A stretch of 64,000 nt of DNA from Ciona intestinalis (taxonomy: Eukaryota > Chordata > Ascidiacea > Phlebobranchia > Cionidae), in contig NC_020167.2 in NCBI RefSeq assembly GCF_000224145.3, positions 3,102,450 to 3,166,449 on the forward strand, read 5' to 3'. Under the pieces are notes generated by a model. That model had not been told where the DNA came from and did not search any database. It saw nothing but the letters and a program-made list of their open reading frames with translations. Positions 1 to 12,200 of the stretch are shown here, in pieces (the stretch's first letter is position 1; each line of letters opens with the position of its first letter). The position numbers and the translations under genes are program-made.

Positions 1-1749
1 AATAGCAACGAACCTCTTGTTTTTGCGTAGTTACCTTTTCTACCGGCAAAAACTCCCATAAACATGGACACAAGAACATGTTCGCCGTGTTCAAAGACCA
101 ACACTGTTCGCAAAGGCCCACAGAGTGTCAGAGAAAAAAGCCACAAAACATTGTTTAACAAACCAAGTACAGAATGTCGAAACACGTAACTCCATTGTCT
201 TTTATTCAACTTCCTACCAGAGGAGAATGGTTTGTGTATAAGAAGGTAAACCCCTGAACATATCAGCTTAACCAGGAATAGGAACTGGACAAGATGAATG
301 GACTTTAAAATATCGTAACATTCAAACAAACCCACACAGCGTAAAATCTTCACAGCTACAAGAATAATTCCATATTTTCCATAACTCCCAACATTTCCCG
401 TTTGAATACGGCCAAAATCGTCGTTTTGCACAGATTCCATTTTATAAACTAATAGTTTTATTCCAAGAGCAAGAATTAAATCAAATTATAACTATCTTTT
501 ACATTATATGGTGTGCATAATGCATTATGCTAAAAGTTAACAAAATGGTTAGTTTTATTGGAATACCCCCCAAAAAAAACTGAGAACAAATTTGCATAAC
601 GTTGCTACATTTCTTGATTTCTAGTCATACAAACAACAATTTAAGTCTGTTTTTTAAATTTTACTTTTAAGTTCATTTTAAAAACTTTAATAAACAACAA
701 TACGATTTACTACAAAAGTAACCTGCAGGTTGTATTAATTCTATTTTTTTGGACGCGTTGTGCCGTTAGCGTTAACATTATATACAACACAATTGATTCA
801 AAATAAACTGCATCATACATACCCAATATTAATAAAAACAACAGGCAGACTTACATTTTAAAAATATAAATATTCTTTCCCTATAATTTAGTTAACTTGT
901 CTTTTCTTCTTTCACTTTTTACTTTTAACACCACCGACATGACAAACGCCATGGCATCCTGTCTGTGGCATCAACCATAGACATTTTATAAAACGCGCCA
1001 TAAATAAAACTTTATTTTAGTTTTTGAATTTAAAAGCATTGAAAAAATACGCCACTATTAGGACCTAAAATTTTACCATAGTTGATAAGAATGGTTTTAT
1101 AAAGCTTTCTGGTAAGACCAGACACAAGTAAAAAAAAAATATTATTATCGAAATATTAATCAATTTTGTTTCAAAACTCTATTTAAATAATGGCGTAAAG
1201 TACATACAAATACAAGGGTAGGTAAAGCTGTTTTAAAACTGTGCGTACAAAAGATATGGGCGCGACTATGGAGAAACGAGCCTTCGTTTGAAGAGATGTT
1301 CTTGTAACTCAAGAATAAAGAAGATACGATCAATATGAGACAAGCGTTAGTGTAAACTGTAACAAAGATGACGCTGCTACTGTTGTTTTTTCGAGTCACC
1401 AGATATTAAAGAGATGCACAATATGCTAACAGGCTCGGAAATGTCGTTGAAGGATTTAACACCTCGTCGTGTAGGCTAAAGAAGAGATGACCACTATGAT
1501 AATCTGGAGTACCATGAATGCCGAAATTGCTTCATCATCCATATAAGCAAAAGAATACCTGGGGATAAAATAACTTCTTATATTACGTTCGAAATATCCA
1601 AAATAAATTACACTTACCCTACCTATAGTAACCCCGGTGGACATTGATGGTTTGTGCTATAGTTTCTTTGCCATGAAGTTATAAAACGATGCTTTTGTGC
1701 TGATTATATGCCGATGTATATAGGCTAAGGCCACATTGATCCCTGCATT

Positions 1750-1915
1750 TATATAGGGTGGGGAAATACGGGACTCGGCGTTAGTACGGTACATTACGGG
1801 ACACATTGTTTAACGAACGATTAATAAGCAACTCCTGCAAACGAATTTTACTAAACTATCCACCGTTGGTTTTATCCCGGGAATACGGAACTTATTCCTA
1901 CCGCGGGTAAAAGTT
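1750..1915. mobile_element. Partial MITE-like inverted-repeat element
   Basis: The left end reads TATATAGGGTGGGGAAATAC, close to the terminal repeat of the better preserved copy at 53842-54044. Interior sequence around a TTGTTTAACGAACGATTAA stretch resembles the element's middle. The right terminal repeat is not clearly preserved, so the right boundary is approximate. Confidence 0.4.
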
Positions 1916-2194
1916 TTCGATTTCGCTTAAATTTTATAAGTTATTCGATAAATAATATGTTACTTTGACTCTTCCAAAATCCCCTTTGGGGACTTCCCCA
2001 AAATAGTACCTTGTTGGCCATGATCGTATTAAATTAATTAGACTTATTTAAATTATGAATTAAACTAATAAATTTAACTGTTCAAAAAAGGGGCAACCAA
2101 ACTTTTATAGGAAAAATTAATCTCAAGCAACATAAAGCATGTTTTTATACATAATGTGTGTATATACGTAATTAGCTTTATATAGCAATTTTCG

Positions 2195-2250
2195 CGTTTT
2201 ATTGTGTGACAATTAGTGTTAACCAACACTAATTGTCACACAATAAAACG
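2195..2250. repeat. Perfect 26-bp inverted repeat with 4-bp spacer
   Basis: Positions 2195-2220 and 2225-2250 are exact reverse complements, separated by AACC at 2221-2224. Pairing stops at once outside: base 2194 (G) faces 2251 (T). The arms are AT-rich but not simple sequence. A transcript would fold into a 26-bp stem with a 4-nt loop. It does not carry the GGGTGGGG ends of the MITE family seen elsewhere here. Confidence 0.9.
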
Positions 2251-3060
2251 TGAGTATTTGTGCATTGCATAGACTTCAAGGGTCACGCGATTGGTCACCT
2301 CATATATACAGCCATCACTTGAGATAATGCAATAACTGTAAAAAAATACTAAAATAGGTTCAATTATTGTTAGAAATGTGGGTTTCGTGATATGTTACAA
2401 AAATACCCTACTGATTTAATAACACTTAATGTCACGTGATCGCTATCAGTTATTGTGCCGTAAACAAAAGAGGGCAGAACCGATCATACAGACGCATTGT
2501 GACGTTGCATATCGCGTTACCTGTCTTGAAAGTCATAACTTCTGTGCTACGAAGCCGGATGGTGTGCACATTTGTGTGTTTAACTGCGTGTTGTCATTGC
2601 TAAATAATCTAGGTCAGCCAAAAATATAGAACATGGCGTTTTATATTTTTTGCAGCCTTTTTTATCATTAGTTTATAATAATTACTATTTAATAAAAACA
2701 CAGCAGCTGTACGACAGTTTAGGTTAAAATGGGCGTTATACCTCGACCTGTACAAAGCGCTTGTTCATCACGAACCAGCGGTTCTTCTGGCTCCATTGAT
2801 GACGTCACAAAGAGGTATAATTATCCTTCTAGTATAAAACCGACCGGTCGAAGAATGCTTTACACAGGTGATTCTAATATAAATAAGAAGGAATAAAAAC
2901 TTTATAAAATTGACATTCTGTTTACACCTCGTGCCCGCTTATTACGAGTTACCACGTATATGAAACCATAGTACACTTCAGTATACTATGATGAAACTTC
3001 TAAGTAATTATTGTGTGTGATTTTTTTGAATGTATGGCTGAAAATTTGGACTACTCATAA

Positions 3061-3150
3061 CGGACCACTGAGGTATAGAAGTATCAAGCCTCGAACCCAT
3101 GACCTCTAGGCTAAAAGCAGTAGAATTATACACTTTGTCACGGCGCCGGT
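3061..3150 (-). repeat. tRNA-like SINE remnant
   Basis: On the minus strand, 3088-3097 reads GGTTCGAGGC, resembling the internal B box of a tRNA promoter (GGTTCGANNCC). Sequence on either side is similar to the block near 3930-4020, which also has a B-box-like core. No complete cloverleaf can be drawn, so this is called a degraded tRNA-derived element and not a tRNA gene. Confidence 0.3.
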
Positions 3151-3929
3151 CCCATAATAACAGTCAGTTCGAAGACAATGTGGAGAAAACCAACAACTGA
3201 CTATCGTGTTTACCTCAGGGCCGTCCGGAGCATTGAACCACCGCGTAAAAGTTGAAGAACAAGGTCGGTATATTGGAATTGCACCCCTTTCACGGGAAAT
3301 TACTAGCGGTGCTGAATATCTGTACCGACCATGCACCTCCAGCGCCCCCAAGTGTGAGATGCGTCACAAGCGGGTTGGAGAGATCGGATGGAACGTGACA
3401 ACACTGCTACGAAACTCAGTGTTGCCTGTTGTCATTTCACCGGGTAGACGATAACAATAAAATACATAAAACCAACTATCCTGGTACATTTATTTTTGAC
3501 GAACAAGGTTTTGCATCTATCTGTAAACTATATGTTATAAATGCCACAGTAAGCAGTACCACAAACCACAAATACAAATAGCAAAGCAACATAACCGTAC
3601 AGCATAAAGCAGACACAAAAACTTGCCTCCAAACAAACAGCGGCGAAACGGTACTATGATTGATAAAACGCCGACGCCAATTGCAATCAGGCTACAGCGC
3701 CGAAAACGATTGGTTAAATATCTACGCACTGCAGTAAACGAAATTTACTCGGCTAAAATGCGAATAACAAACTAAAATACGCGTCAAAAGTTTTTATACA
3801 CTATAAAGTAGAACATATACTTGATATGTGACTTTTTGTTTCTTTTGCATTGTTCTTGTCTGTATGTTTTCTTTAACCACTAAATATACCATTATCGTAT
3901 TAATATTGTCATACCCAATCACGCCCGAG

Positions 3930-4020
3930 GCGAACCTGCTATGGCAGCATCGAGCTTCGAACTCACTATCATCTAGACTCTAGAATCAAGTACTATGCGC
4001 TGTGCGGTTAGAGTTGCAGC
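3930..4020 (-). repeat. tRNA-like SINE remnant
   Basis: The minus strand has AGTTCGAAGCT near 3953-3963, a B-box-like core. The flanking sequence parallels the block at 3061-3150. Boundaries are approximate and no functional tRNA structure is visible. Confidence 0.3.
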
Positions 4021-5224
4021 TATCATTGAAAAAAACACTTATTACTATTAAAACACGCAGTACTTATCGCTTGTAGTTTATTGAACAGAAAAAACGTTCG
4101 GCAAAGTGGATGCTTCATAAAAAGAAATCTACATTTACAAATAAATATAAACGACACGGAAATGAAAGTTAACTGCGACCCTCAAGAGTCCTGCGTATTC
4201 AAACTACGGACGAATTCCGTATTATAAGAAACGCTTGCAAACACTGCAAATATTTCATTGGCATGAGAAGGCCGGAAAACAAAAAGATTGCTCAATAGTA
4301 GGCAACACCTAAGTAAGAGCAGTCACACAGTTAGTAATATGTACGTCGTCGGTCAAAGTTGTGCTTTGTCTAACCAAGGCGATCTATAAGTACAAGTCAA
4401 CGATTGAGAAAATGAGCATGTGTACAGTTAAAGCCATGCAGAATATAGTTAAAGTGATTCGAGCGGCTATCTGTCGAATCGCGGCTAAGTAAGCACAATT
4501 CAACGGAATTCTATCGGCAGTTGAAGCGAAAAACAGCAGTTGCAGTACTTTGCAGCTAGAATTAAAATAGAAACATAAACTCGCCATTCGTCAAAACGAC
4601 TTATGATGTCGTATCAGAAAAGGTTTTAAGTTGGAGTTTTCTGTAAATGGATATAGCTACCTATAGTAACCATCTTGTGCATCCGAATTTTACAATCATA
4701 GCAACGGAAGATGATTTCGGGTAATGGGCCAACCCTGGCCGTAATACCACGTTTCAAGGCGTGGCAAGCCGTGCTGCGACCTCACCCTTGCAGTGCAGGA
4801 CAGCTAATTTGGACAAAAGCATCAAATGAAGTGTTTTTCTGCAAAAGGATTTGTCTACAGCGGCATGGAGTGAAGCAAAAACATAGAAACAATATACTCA
4901 ACACACAATGGAACTCGCGACGTTGAAACAGCAAACTCTGATACAAAAGAAAAAAATCAAATTAAAAAATTCAACGCCCTGCTTTGGGTAATAGGTGGGT
5001 AGCAGCAAGGCGACTTTGGGGCATTAAGTTTCGAACGTGAAACTTTTTCCTTTTGCAATGAATACACAGCCTTATTTAGGTAATTGCACGGCCGTGTCCG
5101 TTACCATCGACTTTAATCTTGTGGGGACCTTGCGGTACAGTTTGCTCGCGGAACGTGTTTCGTTCCATCTGTATCTATCCATTTTCCAAAGAAAAATAGA
5201 ATCAGTTTTGCAGTCTCCGCAAGA

Positions 5225-6248
5225 CTATTGACTTTGGTCGCTATAATCTTCGCAAAAATCTGACGTCGATACCTCGGGAACATCGGATAATTCCTGCGGT
5301 AATTCTCGACCCAATTTGCCGACGATGAACGCACCTCGACCTGAATGAAACTGATCATTTCCGTCATCCAGAGCGTTCCGGGTAGGAGTGACATCATCGT
5401 AATCGTGATAGGCAGTGTTTCGATCAGGGCTTTTCATATAGTGTCCCGGGGACTTGATGCTGCGATCTGCCCAAAAACAACAATCTCAATACCTCATAGA
5501 GATTGCGGCAAGTTTAAAACACAGCTGCCTGCTTACCGGCAAAATCATTTGGGCGCTGTGGGCTGGCAATCGCCAACCGCTTTCCAGTTCCCATTCTTGG
5601 AGGTCGTCTGGGTGTGTTGTGTTTTGTGGGGGATTGAGGTTCTTGCTGGAACTGCCAACAGCTTGAAGCCGTGCTGACGTAGCCGCTCTGCTCCGACACG
5701 CCGCTGGTGGTGGGTGACACCGGTGTTGAATAATTTCCGTCGTGAACTCGGACACCCCGTTTAAAATCAACTTCAACGAGTCCGTCGCCTTCGTTCGTGG
5801 GTGTTGCGTCATAAGACGAAAGGTTCCCAGCAGTTCTTGATCGGCCAACTTTTGACCCAATAGATTTACTAGCACCACTACTTGCACTGGAGTTGCTGTT
5901 AAGACTGCTATGCTCAGTAGAACAGCCGACCCCCGCACTCATGCCACTGTCACCAGTGTTATGAAGATACGACGACGAAGAGCTGCTCGCGCTGTTCATT
6001 CTGGCCAAGTTTCCGGCAGAATTCTTTTTATTGTTTGTTCTCCGCGGCTTAGATCCGGTTTTTCTTCCACTTTTGCTTTTAGTGGGCGACAAACAGTTAT
6101 CATTTTCTATGAGCGGTTCTTCTTCACTGCTGCGGAAGCGCTGTGTGTAAGGTCGACTCGGTGAAACTTCTGTTGGAATTGGTTTAAATATACGCGGCTG
6201 AGGGTTGGGCCGTATTGGGGATTCATCTCGGATTAAATTTTGTCCGAC
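5225..6248 (-). CDS. ROBO: Robo exons 26-27: C-terminal tail
   Basis: Exon 26 (5537-6248) is the largest, Ser/Arg/Thr-rich, ending at a strong donor GCCG|GTAAGC. Exon 27 (5225-5466) has a strong acceptor (TTTTTGGGCAG) and encodes 80 residues ending DYSDQSQ and TAG. Phases match (1 to 2). If intron 26 is retained, the frame reads 7 more residues to a TAA at 5514, giving an alternative shorter C-terminus. Exon 27 is acidic, with tyrosines in YHDYDDV that could be phosphorylated; that is inference. Confidence 0.85.
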
Positions 6249-9200
6249 CTGTAAAAACATAATACTTGATTATTACAACAAATCTTAACAAATACAGAAC
6301 GTATACTGTTTCTACGGTTAATCAATGAAGGTTAGGAAAAATGCACAATGAAAAATAGCATATAGCGGCAAAACGATATAGATAAAAACACGTTTAGGGT
6401 CAGTACATTCGTACTATTTAATAGTTAAAAAACATGGTCAATTAACCTATAGCTAGTGGACAAACCAATTACGTACGTCTATTTTAATTTTATTAGTTCA
6501 AACGTAATAATTTATTGCGAAAAACAGTAAAGAGAATGCCCGTACAGCATTTTAACCTAATACTCTCAATCTAGATTCATGTTTTCAGTGTTTCAAGCCA
6601 TATATTATGTTGTAGTATTAGTACTGTAGAGTAAGGTGGATATTGTTCCTACACAATAACCTATATTTCCTAATACCGATTACACCAGGTAACAACTCTA
6701 TTTTGGCAAGCATATATTATAAAATCCTGTAAACATACTTCTATCAAATGGGACGATAAAAGAGAATGAAAAGAGCCATTTTAACACAACCTACTAAACC
6801 ATAACGTTTTATTACGAACCTGTGATGCTGATTCCATCTGCAATGATCCATCGTCATCTGACAGGGCAGAGACTGGTGAATCTCGCTCCGATGATCTGTC
6901 TCCGTCATCCGACTCAGAACCAAAAGCGTTCATCATTGAGACCCCGGAAACTGGTGAATCATAAGACATTTTTAATGCGGAATACTCGAGAAGTTTTAAT
7001 CTAAAAATACAACCTAAACTTGGATCGATATTAAACAAAAAGCTCACACTTTTTTAAAATTTATACTTTTTTATAAAAAAAAGTCGAATGGCATTTTCCA
7101 TTACACCGTTCTTTAAAATAGAATTAATAAGACACCATTAACATACCAGCCATGCTGTTCCTTGGATCAGCTTCATTGCTGAACGTCCGAACTCTAAGTT
7201 GTCCAACATGGTCGTTCTCAGCTTCGGAATCACCTTCAGAAGGTCCAGCCAAGTAGCCAGGGTTTAGTGAAGGGTCGCTGAAAATAAGTAAGGTTTATGA
7301 CTAATACAAGAAAACACTGAATGGCATCTGTGTATTGGTGTTTTAAATGTAGGAACACCAAAGTCTTTAGAATTTCGATTAAGTAATTTAAGGAAAATAT
7401 ACGTTTTTTTATTTTGACTTGCAGGCGAATGCAACGCAAAAGAATGAAATCTTAAATATATCGCTCTTAATTCCTAAAACACCCTATATGGCCTATATAA
7501 ATAGTAGATCGGGGTAAGATTGGACATATTCTTAGTAAACTGAAAATATTTACAGAGTTATACAATCGTAGCCACACGACTCATACAATCGTTGTTAATT
7601 GCTAAAAACACGTTCAGGAACTATAGGATTTGGGCACTAACGGTATCCCAGATTATTCCAGAGGTTCTGTATATATCAAGTGTTAAAAGTTACACAGGAG
7701 TTATATAACAGTTTATTTACCGGTTACGGTCGAATTGCAACGCTGGGTGACCTTGTCCGTAAGAAAAAGCGGAGGCTCCTCTGACTGGAGGAGTGGGTGG
7801 GGTAGGGGAGTGGCGCATGTCTTCTGCTCTGCTGGAAACATTTACGTTATTAAGTTGTTTAGGAGAGCTATTAAGGTAATGTCTCAGGCGTTTATTTTAT
7901 TATGAGCAGATTTTCGTCTAAAGTTACATACATGTCTTGTAAAATTTAGTAAAATTGTTGTAACACATCATGGTAAATGTCCTATAACAAGTTCTTTAGG
8001 CAGCTCAGCAAATGCGAAATCCAAATTAAATTCAGCCTACCTAGCTGGAGAAGGTGTCTGCTGTAAACTTCCGATTCCAGTGTCAGTATCAGTTGGTAAG
8101 TACGNNNNNNNNNNNNNNNNNNNNNNNNNNNNNNNNNNNNNNNNNNNNNNNNNNNNNNNNNNNNNNNNNNNNNNNNNNNNNNNNNNNNNNNNNNNNNNNN
8201 NNNNNNNNNNNNNNNNNNNNNNNNNNNNNAAGTCTTTAAAATTTCGATTAAGTAATTTAAGGAAAATATACGTTTTTTTATTTTGACTTGCAGGCGAATG
8301 CAACGCAAAAGAATGAAATCCTAAATATATCGCTCTTAATTCCTAAAACACCCTATATGGCCTATATAAATAGTAGATCGGGGTAAGATTGGACATATTC
8401 TCATTTTTCTCTCATTTGTTAGTAAACTGAAAGTATTTACAGAGTTATACAATCGTAGCCACACGACTCATACAATCGTTGTTAATTGCTAAAAACACGT
8501 TCAGGAACTATAGGATTTGGGCACTAACGGTATCCCAGATTATTCCAGAGGTTCTGTATATATCAAGTGTTAAAAGTTACACAGGAGTTATATAACAGTT
8601 TATTTACCGGTTACGGTCGAATTGCAACGCTGGGTGACCTTGTCCGTAAGAAAAAGCGGAGGCTCCTCTGACTGGAGGAGTGGGTGGGGTAGGGGAGTGG
8701 CGCATGTCTTCTGCTCTGCTGGAAACATTTACGTTATTAAGTTGTTTAGGAGAGCTATTAAGGTAATGTCTCAGGCGTTTATTTTATTATGAGCAGATTT
8801 TCGTCTAAAGTTACATACATGTCTTGTAAAATTTAGTAAAATTGTTGTAACACATCATGGTAAATGTCCTATAACAAGTTCTTTAGGCAGCTCAGCAAAT
8901 GCGAAATCCAAATTAAATTCAGCCTACCTAGCTGGAGAAGGTGTCTGCTGTAAACTTCCGATTCCAGTGTCAGTATCAGTTGGTAAGTACGGCTGAGGGT
9001 TTGAATGATTGACAGGTGATTGATGATTGACAGGGGCCACGGATGCTGTTGGTACTCGAGCGGCGCGAGTTCCACGCCGTGACCTTTGACCCGATCGAGA
9101 TGACCTTTCACCGGTTGAATGAACACCGCTGCTGCTTCGGCTTCTGAAACGTAAATGTTTTTTTAATAATGAATATTTGGGTGTATAGGACTTAGTGGGG

Positions 9201-12200
9201 CACATACCTATCGCTTATAGCTGTTCTTTGTGAAAGTGGGGGGCTAGGTGGGGGCGGGGGTAATTCCCCTTGAGAGCGAACACTGGGGCTGGTGGGGTCA
9301 TTGTACCCAAAATCCTGTTCAGGTTCACCGTTGGGGGGTGGGGTGTATCCAATACTTGTACTACTGCGTTGGCGGAGAAGTTGCTGCTGTTGAATTCGGT
9401 GTTGGATATTGTTGGACATGTTTGATTGCGTGGAAGCAATGCTGGGCCTGGAAATGAATTATATCATGTTATGGGATTGTTTCAATTGTAGCATGAAGCA
9501 TATATACAGAGTATTTGTTTTGTACCTTGAGAGATTGGCGCTGGAGAACTGGGGTTGAATGTTGTTCATGCTCGTCAGTTGATCAGTTACGTAGGAGAAG
9601 GCTGGCTGAGGTGAAGGACTCATTTCTAAACCCCCGCTCATGTTCCCGTTTCTTATAAAGTAATTAAAAATACGGTGATTAAAAACACACTCTCGCAAAC
9701 TCTCTATCTATTATTAATTCAGTAGAACGAGAGCTTACCCAGTATTGTAGGAGACGACAGCGTTCTTCGTAACATTGGTTGGCCCACCAATGTTAACCGC
9801 ACTTCTTTGCAAATACGCTCTGCTGTTTTCTGAACTGGTCGTCGTACCCATGCCCAAGCCTTTGGTGGATCCTCTGTCACCAGTTACGCTGTTACTGGGG
9901 GTATCTGGAGCGCCCATGGCTGTAATTTGAAAGCCAGTGCTGTATTGGCTGTTTGATGCGTCGAAACGGTCTCTATGGACTCGGTGGGGGCCTGTAAAGG
10001 TATGGAACGTTTAAATAGGCATTTAACAATGTGATTCGAATTGGTATGGAGTATTAAGAATTCACACTACCAATCGTTACCAAAACATGCTTAGAAATGT
10101 TGTTATTCTCACACAAAAAGCAATTACCTGATTGAGGCGTAAAGCTGAAGGAACGAACTGCAGTGAAAATATGCAAAGAAGAAAATGAATGTCAGTAAAG
10201 TTGTTTTGGCTAAGTAAGTAGGTGTGTGCAGCCGTAAACTATTTATTAGTTATATGTGAGTAATGTTTTTTGTCAATGGGTATTATATGCCTCAATTAGT
10301 TTGGAAAAACGCAGCGACCATGCAAGGATGTTAATACGATAGATATTGCACAACAAATCTATCAAATTAATTTTTCATAAGGAGCAAAACAGGAAACTGA
10401 TTATGAAGAAGAGAAAACCTCATGCTGTATATTTCACAACACACAACCCACCGTGCAGACCTCTGCCTTTATTAGTTCTTCTGCTTCGACGGTAATAACA
10501 CACGCCTCCTATAATAATTGCCAACACGACGATCAGACCAACTGCAAGGCCGGCAATCACACCTGGCTGTTTTTGCATCATTCCAACAAAACCCCCTTCG
10601 TCGTCGGGTTGAGCTGTAGTTCCCCCTGAAAAGGAAAGAAACCAAAAATAAGCATAAGCATCAATTATTCACAGCAAAATAACACGGCAGCGCAGAAGGT
10701 AACTTTGCGATTAAATATTTATTTTATCTCGGTGTACCAACAAGGAGCCTGTTACCCCAAGGCGGCTTATGCATACAACGTTTGACTTGTTATATAGTTA
10801 TTATCAGTAAGTTTTGCAAAAGTTACCTCCGATAGCGACAGTATACTCGTCGCTTGTCGTTCCCTCTCCAAGAGGTGTGAGATACGTGAGACTGGCAACG
10901 TATGTACTTCGGGTGGACAACGCGGACAACGTCCACTCGTACGTTGATGTATTTAGTTTGATCGTCTCACTGTAACTCGCGCCTTTGGACGAGTAGCAGT
11001 TCAAAGCATAACCAGTAACGTAGGGCGGTAAAACATCATCAGGTAACGTCCACGTAAAAGTTATGAATTTTTGGTCGTTGTCGGGCACACCCGATAACGT
11101 CGGCTTTTTTGGCTGGATTTCTGCAACAAATTACATTAGTTTTGCCACTTTGCCGATGTTTTTTTTCATTCTGTACAGGTGGGGTTCTACGCATGGAAAG
11201 TCATGGGACCTACGATTTAAGTGAGAGTATGCCCATTACGACAATGAGTGTTATATACGTGTTTTTGTCAAAAGTTATAGTAACATATAAAGTTAAACTT
11301 ACTCCCAGCTTGCAGAGAAACAAACTCAATGGGGCTTGGAAAACCAGTAAGTTGACCCTTATAGGGACGTATGCGAAGCTCGTACTTGATCCCGGAAACT
11401 AAATTCTGAAGCTGGTGGGTTCTATGTAAGAAAGACCATATTTAGTTTTTAATAAATTTCTGCAATACAAAATGTGTGTAACAATATTTCTGCTTATAGC
11501 TCGGGATGCCATTTTGAGTATAGGGTGAGTAGCTAAATTGGAATTCTTTATTAACTTGATTAAACTACGTACCTCATTAGACAGGAGGTTGTCGCTTTTA
11601 ATGTGACACGATTACGGGGTGACAGTGGCTTGGCGAAGATTTTAAAGCCATCCACGTCATCGCAGCTCGCCATGGCTTGCCAGGACAGCTGCATAGCGCC
11701 GCTAGTGGAGTCGGGCAGGAGATTGGGGACTGCCCGTTGTAGGGTGACTCGCACTGCGTTCAACTTTTCTTGATTCTCACCGGCTTGAACAGGAGACCGC
11801 GTTTGCACAATATCTGAAAGAAAGGTTAGCTTTATAGAAATGACAACCATCAAAGCAAAATTGTAAACTCGTGAGCACGACTACAATATTTCGTCAAGTC
11901 AAGCCGTTTTTGACGCATGATGCTGTAAATATAGGGTATAATGTAGTTGGTTACCTTTAGTTCTCATATGAAGTGAAGTTTGACTAGGTACGCTAGCACC
12001 CTGGTGATTGACAGATCTCACTAATATGACGTAATCAGACGATGGTTCCAAATGGCGCAGGACGACCACGTGACCTGTGACGTCTGTCACTCGTTGCCAA
12101 CTTGCAGAAGAGCTTCCGATTCTATTCAGAGAAGATACGGAAATTTAAGACCGTTTATTTAATTCGTTCTAAAAGCACCACTTCTGCTCCATTAACTTGG

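Larger units (their letters stand above)
1..5224. other. Intergenic region downstream of Robo, no gene seen
   Basis: No open frame here has splice sites, composition or length that I would defend as a gene. The stretch is AT-rich and holds a perfect hairpin (2195-2250), a partial MITE (about 1750-1915) and two tRNA-like SINE remnants (about 3061-3150 and 3930-4020). The Robo 3' UTR must run into its right end. Candidate minus-strand polyadenylation hexamers are an ATTAAA at about 5113-5118 and an AATAAA at about 4076-4081; I cannot choose between them. Confidence 0.6.

Noticed and set aside
3106..3454. Overlapping open frames on both strands
   Set aside because: GC-richer patch beside a SINE remnant; neither frame has splice signals or recognisable sequence.
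5486..5938. 150-codon frame overlapping Robo exon 26
   Set aside because: Shadow in another frame; exon 26 in the Robo frame has matching splice phases on both sides.
7721..8104. Extra Robo exons from a true tandem duplication
   Set aside because: The copies end exactly at the gap edges and exon 22 would be truncated; an unmerged contig overlap explains it more simply.
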